NCBI GenBank assembly: GCA_031177765.1
Contig: JAPSKH010000019.1
Span: 1 to 38,059 of the forward strand
Reading direction: 5' to 3'
Length of the DNA stretch: 38,059 bases
From: Microbacterium sp.
GTDB lineage: Bacteria > Actinomycetota > Actinomycetes > Actinomycetales > Microbacteriaceae
Shown piece after piece: positions 30,220-38,059 of the stretch; the first letter of the stretch is position 1; each line of letters starts with the position of its first letter. The position numbers were made by a program, and so were the translations under genes. The notes under the pieces are model-generated. The model had not been told where the DNA came from. It ran no database searches and saw nothing but the letters and a program-made list of their open reading frames with translations.

Positions 30220-30828
30220 TCAGTGTGTGCTGGGGGTGGGCAGTCCGTCGGTAAGGGCGGGCGGTGTGTTCGAGACTCCACCGTCGGCCGCCGCCGCTTC
30301 CTCGGACGCGGGCGGGCCGGCGATGGTCGCATCGGGCTCGGTGACCAGCGGCGTGTCGGTGATCAGCGCGTTCGGAACGGCGGCGCGGCCCAGCGCGTCG
30401 ACCGACGAGGAGCCCACCGCCACCTGCGAGGCTCCGAGGATCGCCCCGTCGCTGAGCCGCAGGTAGCTCGGGGACTCGTCGATCACCATGCCGAGCGCGG
30501 TGGCGTTCGCGGCGAGATACTGCGGGGAGCTGAGCCCCGCGACGTCGTCGTAGAGCATCTGCTTGTCGTAGGTGAGCGCCCGCTGCTCCTTCGCCAGGGC
30601 CGACAGCTCGTACGAACCCTGCGTCGTCATGATCGACAGGCCCATCTGCGCGGCCGCGATGAGGAACGCGCCCATCACGGCGACGATGCCGTACAGCAGC
30701 TTGGGCTTGCGCCGACGGGCGGGCGCCTCGACGACGCGCAGGCGCCGGCTCGGGGCATCCCGCCGTTGGGGTGCGGGTGCCGCGGACCGCATGGGCGCGG
30801 TGGCGAGCGCACCGAGGTTGGTGCTCAT
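30220..30828 (-). CDS. ftsL: FtsL-like division protein
   Basis: Bitopic protein in the position of ftsL between rsmH and pbpB. In the 202-residue product, a basic N-terminus (ARRRKPK) precedes one helix ([23 protein letters not shown], about residues 44-66). A short coiled coil follows ([24 protein letters not shown]), then the conserved-looking [17 protein letters not shown]. An unstructured tail of about 80 residues rich in Ala, Pro, Ser and Asp makes it longer than typical FtsL. The ATG overlaps the rsmH stop by 4 bases. The assignment rests on position and topology, since FtsL proteins diverge strongly. Confidence 0.85.
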   Translation of the reverse strand: MSTNLGALATAPMRSAAPAPQRRDAPSRRLRVVEAPARRRKPKLLYGIVAVMGAFLIAAAQMGLSIMTTQGSYELSALAKEQRALTYDKQMLYDDVAGLSSPQYLAANATALGMVIDESPSYLRLSDGAILGASQVAVGSSSVDALGRAAVPNALITDTPLVTEPDATIAGPPASEEAAAADGGVSNTPPALTDGLPTPSTH

Positions 30829-31778
30829 GCGTCCTCCCTCACGCGTTCGGCGGCGCGCAGCCGCACAGGGGTCGCGCGCGGGTTCTGCGCCCGCTCGGCC
30901 TCGCCGGCGAGCTCTGCGCCCTTGACGAGCAGTCGGAACCGGGGTGCGTGCTCGGGCAGCTCGACGGGCAGCCCGGGCGGCGCCGTGGACGCCGCGGCTT
31001 CGGCGAAGGCCCGCTTGACCAGGCGGTCCTCGAGCGACTGGTACGACAGCACAACGATGCGGCCGCCGACGCGAAGGATGCCGAGCGCCGCCGGGATGGC
31101 GCGTTCGAGCACGGACAGCTCGCGGTTGACCTCGATCCGCAGCGCCTGGAACACCCGCTTGGCGGGATGGCCGGTGCGCTGCGCGGCGTAGGGGGTCGCG
31201 GCCACGAGGATCTCGACCAGCCGGCCCGACCGCTCGATCGGCGCCTCGGCACGGGCGGCGATGATCGCTCGCGCGTACCGGCCGGCGAGCTTCTCCTCGC
31301 CGTAGCGCTCGAAGATGCGTCGCAGGTCGCCCTCGCCGTAGGTCGCGAGCACGTCGGCCGCCGTGGGGCCCGAGCTCTGATCCATCCGCATGTCCAGGGG
31401 CGCATCCTGCGCGTAGGCGAATCCGCGGTCGGCGACATCGAGCTGCAGCGACGAGACGCCGAGGTCGAACAGGATGCCGTCGACCCTGTCGAAGCCCGCG
31501 GAGGCCACCGCCTCGGCGATGCCGTCGTAGACGGTGTGCACGAGCGTGACGCGGTCGCCGAAGCGCGCGAGACGCTCACCGGCGATGCGCAGCGCGTCGG
31601 TGTCGCGGTCGAGGCCCACGAGGTGGACCCGCGGGAAGCGCTCGAGGAGCGCCTCCGCATGCCCGCCCATCCCGAGCGTCGCGTCGACGAGGACGGCGTC
31701 CTCGCGGTCCAGCGCGGGCGCGAGCAGCTCGACGCAGCGGTCGAGCATCACGGGGGTGTGGATGTCGCGGAGGTTCAT
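30825..31778 (-). CDS. rsmH: 16S rRNA (cytosine(1402)-N4)-methyltransferase
   Basis: Methylates N4 of C1402 in 16S rRNA using S-adenosylmethionine. The 317-residue protein starts [21 protein letters not shown]. The SAM-binding stretch is [18 protein letters not shown], followed by [52 protein letters not shown] and [16 protein letters not shown] 31778 gives the family N-terminus; the longer frame upstream is not conserved-looking. It lies 104 bases after mraZ and its stop overlaps the ftsL start (ATGA). Also known as mraW. Confidence 0.96.
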   Translation of the reverse strand: MNLRDIHTPVMLDRCVELLAPALDREDAVLVDATLGMGGHAEALLERFPRVHLVGLDRDTDALRIAGERLARFGDRVTLVHTVYDGIAEAVASAGFDRVDGILFDLGVSSLQLDVADRGFAYAQDAPLDMRMDQSSGPTAADVLATYGEGDLRRIFERYGEEKLAGRYARAIIAARAEAPIERSGRLVEILVAATPYAAQRTGHPAKRVFQALRIEVNRELSVLERAIPAALGILRVGGRIVVLSYQSLEDRLVKRAFAEAAASTAPPGLPVELPEHAPRFRLLVKGAELAGEAERAQNPRATPVRLRAAERVREDA

Positions 31779-31882
31779 GTTGTCGGGGCTTCCGCTCCCC
31801 CGGCTCCGATCCCCATCCACTCTGACCTGGCGCCGGGGAAGTGCGTCAGGGCGTGAGCGGCTGGGAGTCGCAACCGGGGGCC

Positions 31883-32314
31883 TCAGAACAGGCCCGGAAT
31901 CACCTCCTGCTCCAGCTCGGCGTATGTCTCTTCGTTGGCCGCCGCGTACGTGTTCCACGTCTCGGCGTTCCAGATCTCGGCGTGCGCGCCGACGCCGGTG
32001 ACCACGAGGTCGCGCTCGAGGCCGGCGTAGGTGCGCAGGGGCGGCGGAATGGTGATGCGGTTCTGGCCGTCGGGCTTCTCGGCGCTGGCCCCCGAGAGGA
32101 ACATGCGCAGGAAGTCACGGGCCTGCTTGTTGGCCAGCGGCGCCTCGCGGATGCGCTCGTGCACGCGCTCGAACTCCCGCTCGCTGAAGACGTAGAGGCA
32201 TCGGTCCTGGCCGCGGGTCACGACGACACCTCCGCCCAGGTCGTCGCGGAATTTCGCGGGGAGGATGACCCGGCCCTTGTCGTCCAGCTTGGGTGTGTGC
32301 GTGCCCAACAGCAT
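31883..32314 (-). CDS. mraZ: Transcriptional regulator MraZ
   Basis: DNA-binding repressor of its own dcw operon in the species studied. The 143-residue protein contains two AbrB-like repeats, each with a DxxxR motif: [17 protein letters not shown] near the N-terminus and [20 protein letters not shown] in the middle. It begins [15 protein letters not shown], very close to the usual MFLGTH start. The ribosome site is unusual: the nearest purine run (AGGGGGG) lies 12 bases upstream. It is first in the dcw cluster, and four GTGG-like boxes lie 44-79 bases upstream of its start. Confidence 0.95.
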   Translation of the reverse strand: MLLGTHTPKLDDKGRVILPAKFRDDLGGGVVVTRGQDRCLYVFSEREFERVHERIREAPLANKQARDFLRMFLSGASAEKPDGQNRITIPPPLRTYAGLERDLVVTGVGAHAEIWNAETWNTYAAANEETYAELEQEVIPGLF

Positions 32315-32357
32315 CGGAACATCACACCCCCCTCTGGCCGGCCCCCCGGGATGCACG

Positions 32358-32393
32358 CCACTTTACTCCACTCTCCTCCACTTCGCTACCATT
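32358..32393 (-). promoter_or_regulatory. Probable MraZ operator: four GTGG-like boxes
   Basis: On the minus strand AGTGG occurs three times, at 32378-32382, 32368-32372 and 32358-32362, exactly 10 bases apart. A fourth degenerate copy, AATGG, lies 11 bases further upstream at 32389-32393. MraZ is known to bind tandem TGG-containing repeats with this spacing just before mraZ. TAAAGT at 32360-32365 could be the -10, so binding would cover the promoter. Confidence 0.8.
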
Positions 32394-32454
32394 CCGGTGC
32401 ATCGCTTCTCCCTGAGCGCCCCAGCACTCGGCGCATGGGCCCCGCCAGGGCAAC

Positions 32455-32482
32455 AAAAAAGCACCGACCCGGAGGTCGGTGC
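32455..32482 (-). terminator. Intrinsic terminator after the DUF3040 gene
   Basis: GCACCGACC (32461-32469) pairs with GGTCGGTGC (32474-32482) around a 4-base loop. On the minus strand the hairpin is followed by six T (32455-32460). It lies 28 bases beyond the DUF3040 stop and separates that gene from the mraZ promoter. Confidence 0.92.
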
Positions 32483-32509
32483 TCGTTGCCGGTTCGGACG
32501 GCGGGCGCG

Positions 32510-32881
32510 TCAGCGCCCTTCCTGCCGCCTGTCCCATCGGTCGTTCATGCGATCCATGAACGATGAGGAGGGCCTGCCGGGTCTGGCGGCGGATCGGTCG
32601 GCGTGGTCGTGGACGCGTGCCGGGCCGCGGCCGGGCGTGACGGCGAGGACGACCCCGCCGAGCATCACGACGAATCCGATGACGCCCACGACGATGAGGG
32701 GCACGGAGACCCCGACGATGAGACCGCCGAGGCCGAGCAGCACGAGGATGGTGCCGTAGACGATGTTGCGATAGCTCAGCGAGCGTCCGCCACGCGGTGC
32801 ACTGACGACATCCGCGTCGTTGCGCATGAGATGGCGTTCCATCTCATCGAGCAGGCGCTGCTCCTGTTCGGAGAGTGGCAT
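32510..32881 (-). CDS. DUF3040 family membrane protein
   Basis: A 123-residue protein of the actinobacterial DUF3040 family (M. tuberculosis Rv2169c lies in a similar place). The N-terminus MPLSEQEQRLLDEMERHLMRND is the family signature. Two close hydrophobic segments, about residues 40-60 and 62-83 (NIVYGTILVLLGLGGLIVGV and VIGFVVMLGGVVLAV), form a hairpin, and the tail is basic. The function is unknown; constant linkage to the dcw cluster suggests an envelope role, which is inference. Start ATG 32881 has GGGGGA upstream. It is monocistronic with a clear terminator. Confidence 0.9.
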   Translation of the reverse strand: MPLSEQEQRLLDEMERHLMRNDADVVSAPRGGRSLSYRNIVYGTILVLLGLGGLIVGVSVPLIVVGVIGFVVMLGGVVLAVTPGRGPARVHDHADRSAARPGRPSSSFMDRMNDRWDRRQEGR

Positions 32882-32911
32882 GCATCCCCCTCTGTCCTTG
32901 TGGTGGCGACG

Positions 32912-32917
32912 ATTCTA
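32912..32917 (-). promoter_or_regulatory. Candidate -10 element (TAGAAT) of the DUF3040 gene
   Basis: TAGAAT on the minus strand lies in the 65-base gap between the divergent DUF3040 and polyprenyl synthase genes, 30 bases before the DUF3040 start. It is a near-consensus -10 and leaves a short leader holding the ribosome site. Confidence 0.45.
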
Positions 32918-32934
32918 CGCGCGCCCTAGAACAC

Positions 32935-32940
32935 TAGGCT
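32935..32940 (+). promoter_or_regulatory. Candidate -10 element (TAGGCT) of the polyprenyl synthase gene
   Basis: TAGGCT ends 6 bases before GTG 32947. No Shine-Dalgarno sequence fits between, so the transcript is probably leaderless. Confidence 0.45.
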
Positions 32941-32946
32941 AGGCCC

Positions 32947-34038
32947 GTGTCCGCCTCCGAAGCGCCGATCGAAGCTGTTTCTCAGCGACTGGACAACTTC
33001 ATCTCGGATCAGCGCGCGGGCGCCGCCGATCTGGGCGCCGAAGCGGCTCTCCTCATCGATTCCGCGGCCACCTCCGTGACGGGCGGGAAGCGTCTGCGGG
33101 GCCGGTTCTGCCTCGCCGGGTGGAGGGCGGTGGAGGAAGCCTCGCGACCGGCTTCGACGCCGCCGGCGTCGGTGATCGCCGCCGCGGCCGCCCTCGAGAT
33201 CTTCCACGCCGCAGCGCTCGTCCACGACGACCTCATCGACAACTCCGACACCCGTCGCGGCCGCCCCTCCGCTCATCGAGCGCTGGAGCACCTCCACCGA
33301 CGAGCCGGCTGGATCGGCGATGCCGCCGCCTTCGGCCGGTCCGCGGCGATCCTGCTCGGCGACCTCCTCGTCGCGTGGAGCGACGACCTGCTGGAGGAAG
33401 GGCTGGAAGCGGCCGGCACGAACGCCGGCGCGGCCCGCAGGGAGTACGCCACGATGCGCCGCGAAGTCACACTCGGGCAGTTCCTCGACGTGGCCGAGGA
33501 GTCCGCGTTCGCATCGGAGTCCGACGACCGGCATGCCGAGCGGGCTCTGCGCGTGGCATCCCTCAAGTCGGCGCGCTACAGCGTCCAGCAGCCGCTCGCG
33601 ATCGGCGCCGCCCTGGCGGGAGCCGATGCCCAGCAGCGGCAGGCTCTCGCGGCATTCGGGCATCCGCTGGGCATGGCCTTCCAGCTGCGCGACGATGTCC
33701 TGGGCGTGTTCGGGAACGAGCGCGAGACGGGCAAGCCGTCGGGCGACGACCTGCGCGAGGGGAAGCGCACGGTCCTCATCGCCTATGCCCGGGAGGTGCT
33801 GGACACCCCGTCGCGTCGCATCCTCGACGAGCTCCTCGGCGATCCGCACCTGGACGAAGGGCAGATCGCGTCGCTTCAGCAGACGATCGTCGACAGCGGA
33901 GCGCTCGAGCGTGTCGAGACGCTGATCGCCGACTTCGCGCGCGAAGCCGACCGGGCGCTCGTGGGCGCGCGATTGGGACACGCGGCGGTGAGCGACCTGC
34001 GCGAGCTGGCGCGCGCCGCCACCGTGCGCGTCACCTGA
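32947..34038 (+). CDS. idsA: Polyprenyl diphosphate synthase (trans-isoprenyl transferase, IdsA type)
   Basis: Condenses isopentenyl diphosphate with an allylic diphosphate to give farnesyl, geranylgeranyl or longer chains; the chain length cannot be set from sequence alone. The 363-residue protein has the first aspartate-rich motif LVHDDLIDNSD (Asp94, Asp95, Asp98) followed by RRGRPSAH, and the second motif QLRDDVLGVFG (Asp249, Asp250). KPSGDDLREGKRT follows it. The second motif reads DDxxG, as in other actinobacterial IdsA-like enzymes. Products could feed quinones, carotenoids or wall carriers. The order with the Rv2175c-like gene and PASTA kinase resembles M. tuberculosis idsA2-Rv2175c-pknL. 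Confidence 0.92.
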   Translation: MSASEAPIEAVSQRLDNFISDQRAGAADLGAEAALLIDSAATSVTGGKRLRGRFCLAGWRAVEEASRPASTPPASVIAAAAALEIFHAAALVHDDLIDNSDTRRGRPSAHRALEHLHRRAGWIGDAAAFGRSAAILLGDLLVAWSDDLLEEGLEAAGTNAGAARREYATMRREVTLGQFLDVAEESAFASESDDRHAERALRVASLKSARYSVQQPLAIGAALAGADAQQRQALAAFGHPLGMAFQLRDDVLGVFGNERETGKPSGDDLREGKRTVLIAYAREVLDTPSRRILDELLGDPHLDEGQIASLQQTIVDSGALERVETLIADFAREADRALVGARLGHAAVSDLRELARAATVRVT

Positions 34039-34080
34039 GTCCGGCCTCCTCCCGGCGTACCCGGACGCGGCGACTGCGGA

Positions 34081-34428
34081 TCAGGCGAGCGTCTGCGCGA
34101 CCCGGCGCACCTCGCTCTTGCGCCCGGCGAGCAGGGCCTCGATGGGGGCGACCCCGATCGAGTCCTCGCGCTCGAGCAGCCAGTCGATGACCTCGTCGTC
34201 CGAGAATCCGGCGTCGTGCAGCACGATGGCGGTGCCGCGAAGCGACGGCAGCGGGTGCCCGTCCTTGATGAAGACCGCGGGCACCGCAAGCGCGCCGTGG
34301 CGGCGCGACCCCACCAGATGGGACTCATCGAGGAGGCGGCGTACGCGGCCCAGCGGTTCGCCGAGCACCTCCACGAGTTCGGGCAGGGTGAGCCATTCGG
34401 TCTCGATGCGCGAAGCGTCAGCGGTCAC
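34081..34428 (-). CDS. Rv2175c-like DNA-binding protein
   Basis: A 115-residue protein of the Rv2175c family, a winged helix DNA-binding protein that in M. tuberculosis is phosphorylated by the neighbouring kinase PknL. Visible parts: TEWLTLPELVEVLGEPLGRVRRLLDE (helix-turn-helix region, residues 10-35), VPAVFIKDGHPLPSLRGT, and the C-terminal FSDDEVIDWLLERED and SIGVAPIEAL. Threonines at 2 and 10 are possible phospho-sites. It starts at GTG 34428, divergent from the LysM gene and 1.5 kb from the PASTA kinase gene. The DNA targets are unknown. Confidence 0.87.
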   Translation of the reverse strand: MTADASRIETEWLTLPELVEVLGEPLGRVRRLLDESHLVGSRRHGALAVPAVFIKDGHPLPSLRGTAIVLHDAGFSDDEVIDWLLEREDSIGVAPIEALLAGRKSEVRRVAQTLA

Positions 34429-34497
34429 GATGCAACTATCTCAGATCCTCGCTCCGGCGCACCGCTTCTCGCCACGATGCGCACCGACACCATGGAT

Positions 34498-34512
34498 GTC
34501 ACATCAGTCACA
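34498..34512 (+). promoter_or_regulatory. GTCACA direct repeat, possible MtrA-type response regulator site
   Basis: GTCACA-TCA-GTCACA: two perfect copies with a 9-base period, 70 bases before the LysM gene start. Paired GTCAC motifs are the recognition pattern reported for the actinobacterial response regulator MtrA, which controls cell-wall hydrolase genes. A TTGACA box starts 13 bases downstream, so the site is placed as for an activator. Confidence 0.5.
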
Positions 34513-34525
34513 CGTGCAACGACAG

Positions 34526-34531
34526 TTGACA
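34526..34531 (+). promoter_or_regulatory. Candidate -35 element (TTGACA) of the LysM gene
   Basis: A perfect TTGACA lies between the GTCACA repeats and the LysM gene. Seventeen bases later the sequence reads CACGGT, a poor -10, which would fit dependence on an activator. The leader would be about 20-25 bases and contains GGGGGA. Confidence 0.35.
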
Positions 34532-34582
34532 CCAGTTGCCATACGTGACACGGTTTTCGCAGTCGACAGAGGGGGACAACTC

Positions 34583-35842
34583 GTGCGACCTGCAACTCCG
34601 ACCCGCCGTGATCCGCACCAGCGGGCCCGTCGTGCGGGGCTTCCCGTCGCCGTCGTCGGCTCGATCGCGCTGTCGCTGTCGGCCCTGCCTGCGCATGCCG
34701 AGCCGAGGGATGCCGCCGAGCCGGGATCGGCCGAGGCCCGAGGAGCCCGCGCTGCGGCATCCGTTCCCCTCGCACCCAAGGGAGCCACCGCAACCGCGCA
34801 CAAAGGCGCCTCCTTCATGCGCGCGGCCGGCGCCGCCACCCACGCCGCTCCCAAGGCTCCCCACGCCGCGCCCGCTCCGGCGACCTATGTCGTGCAGAGA
34901 GGCGACACCGTCAGCGGCATCGCCGCCCGGTTCGGGCTGCGCACTGCCGACGTCCTGGCGCTCAACGGGCTCGGATGGCGCTCTGTGATCCAGCCGGGCC
35001 AGGTGCTCGTTCTGGGCGCCAACGCGGCGACGACGCCGCCGCCGAGCGCGTCGTCGAGCGCGTCGTCGTATGTCGTGCAGCGGGGCGACACCATCAGCGC
35101 GATCGCCCAGCGCCACGGCCTCACCACGCACGCCGTGCTCGCGGCCAACAGCCTGGAGCGGTCGTCGATCATCTACCCCGGGCAGACGCTGACGATGCCG
35201 GGCGGCACCGCCTCCCCCGCCGCTCCGGCACCGGCCCCGGCGCCGTCGCCGGCCCCCGCCGCTGCGTACACGGTCGTCGCCGGAGACACGATGAGCGGCA
35301 TCGCCCAGCGTCACGGCGTCACGACGCGCGCCCTGCTCGCCGCGAACGGGCTGGATGCCTCGTCGATCATCTATCCCGGTCAGCGGATCGCCGTGCCGAT
35401 CGCCGCCGTGCCGGCATCGGCGGCGACCGTCCCGGGTCTGGACGCCGAGCAGACCGCCAACGCGCAGCTCATCATCCGCGTGGGTCGCGAACTGGGCGTG
35501 CCCGATCGGGGCATCGCGATCGCCCTGGGCACCGCCATGCAGGAGTCGTGGATCCGCAACCTGGACTGGGGCGATCGGGATTCGCTCGGTCTGTTCCAGC
35601 AGCGGCCGGCCACAGGCTGGGGCACGCCCGACGAAGTGCGCGATCCGGTGCGCTCCATCAAGGCCTTCTTCGGCGGCGCGTCCGATCCGAACGGATCCCG
35701 CACGCGGGGCCTCCTCGACATCCCGGGCTGGCAGGACATGTCCTTCGCCGACGCGGCGCAGGCGGTGCAGATCTCTGCATACCCCGACCGCTACGCGCGG
35801 TGGGAGGCGCCGGCGTATGCCTGGCTCGCCGCGCTCGGGTGA
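34583..35842 (+). CDS. Secreted protein with three LysM domains and C-terminal lysozyme-like domain
   Basis: An exported peptidoglycan-binding protein, probably a wall hydrolase. In the 419 residues, a basic N-region and hydrophobic core end at a likely signal-peptidase site ALPAHA|EP (after residue 39). An Ala-rich linker follows, then LysM repeats at about 101-145, 162-206 and 228-272, each with a GDT-x-SxIA core and a PGQ end, joined by Pro/Ala/Ser linkers. The last 130 residues contain IAIALGTAMQESWIRNLDWGD, DSLGLFQQRP and a DEVRDPVRSI block, resembling transglycosylase-like domains; Glu321 is the candidate acid. GGGGGA 6 bases upstream supports GTG 34583. It lies next to the PASTA kinase gene. 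Confidence 0.88.
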   Translation: MRPATPTRRDPHQRARRAGLPVAVVGSIALSLSALPAHAEPRDAAEPGSAEARGARAAASVPLAPKGATATAHKGASFMRAAGAATHAAPKAPHAAPAPATYVVQRGDTVSGIAARFGLRTADVLALNGLGWRSVIQPGQVLVLGANAATTPPPSASSSASSYVVQRGDTISAIAQRHGLTTHAVLAANSLERSSIIYPGQTLTMPGGTASPAAPAPAPAPSPAPAAAYTVVAGDTMSGIAQRHGVTTRALLAANGLDASSIIYPGQRIAVPIAAVPASAATVPGLDAEQTANAQLIIRVGRELGVPDRGIAIALGTAMQESWIRNLDWGDRDSLGLFQQRPATGWGTPDEVRDPVRSIKAFFGGASDPNGSRTRGLLDIPGWQDMSFADAAQAVQISAYPDRYARWEAPAYAWLAALG

Positions 35843-35904
35843 GCCCTCACGTAACGGTACGGTCGCAGGGTGAGCCGCTCCGCTGGCTTGCAGGCGCGCG
35901 TCCG

Positions 35905-35910
35905 TAGACT
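35905..35910 (+). promoter_or_regulatory. Candidate -10 element (TAGACT) of the PASTA kinase gene
   Basis: TAGACT ends exactly 6 bases before GTG 35917, the same hexamer and distance as at dnaE. No ribosome site fits, so the mRNA is probably leaderless. A clear -35 was not found. Confidence 0.5.
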
Positions 35911-35916
35911 CTTCGC

Positions 35917-37875
<1,959 letters not shown>

Positions 37876-37953
37876 CTCGTCCGCCGTCCACCCTTGCGTC
37901 GGCGTGAGCCGTCGTCTCGCAGGGAGGATGCGGCGGGCGAGGCGCCCGACGGA

Positions 37954-38059
<106 letters not shown>

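Noticed and set aside
37934..37948. CGGGCG-AGG-CGCCCG hairpin between the kinase and aroG genes as a two-way terminator
   Set aside because: The stem is six bases with a 3-base loop and no T-run on either side, so I did not list it, although the position between converging genes is suitable.

Overview
The window is about 38 kb of very GC-rich DNA, tightly packed with genes, many of which start at GTG. The gene content points to an actinomycete of the Microbacteriaceae type, probably Microbacterium or a close relative. The evidence is a division and cell-wall (dcw) cluster with SepF, YggT and DivIVA/Wag31 but no ftsA or mreB, DUF3040 and DUF3043 proteins, an Rv2175c-type DNA-binding protein, a PASTA kinase and a class II DAHP synthase. 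The genus is inferred; no rRNA is present. No stretch longer than about 200 bases lacks a gene. I saw no tRNA, rRNA, CRISPR array, insertion sequence or prophage.

Layout. (1) 1-2250, minus strand: cytochrome c oxidase subunits I (cut by the window edge) and II, then erpA with a strong terminator. (2) 2351-8411: an M20 dipeptidase, a DUF3043 membrane protein (+), then pyrD, nrdR, hisD and an uncharacterised four-helix membrane protein. (3) 8548-13775: dnaE, a DinB-like/GNAT pair and a Nudix hydrolase (+). (4) 13813-32314, minus strand: the dcw cluster. In transcription order it runs mraZ, rsmH, ftsL-like, pbpB, murF, mraY, murD, ftsW, murG, [gntR on the opposite strand], murC, ftsQ, ftsZ, yggS, sepF, yggT, wag31, lspA, rluD. 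(5) 32510-38059: a DUF3040 protein, a polyprenyl synthase (+), an Rv2175c-like protein (-), a LysM cell-wall protein (+), a PASTA kinase (+) and the 3' end of a class II DAHP synthase (-). This last block resembles the Rv2173-Rv2178c region of Mycobacterium tuberculosis.

How the genes work together. The dcw genes make the peptidoglycan precursor (MurF, MurD, MurC), attach and flip or polymerise it (MraY, MurG, FtsW, PbpB) and build the division and polar growth machinery (FtsZ, SepF, FtsQ, FtsL, Wag31). The PASTA kinase and LysM protein probably sense or remodel the same wall. Two genes commonly found in actinobacterial dcw clusters, murE and pgeF (yfiH), are missing from their usual slots, and a gntR gene interrupts murG-murC.

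Regulatory signals seen directly: four GTGG-like boxes spaced 10-11 bases apart upstream of mraZ; a GTCACA direct repeat (9-base period) upstream of the LysM gene; two inverted repeats in the ftsZ leader; two clear intrinsic terminators; and a recurring TANNNT hexamer 6-9 bases before the start codon of nine genes, which suggests leaderless transcripts.
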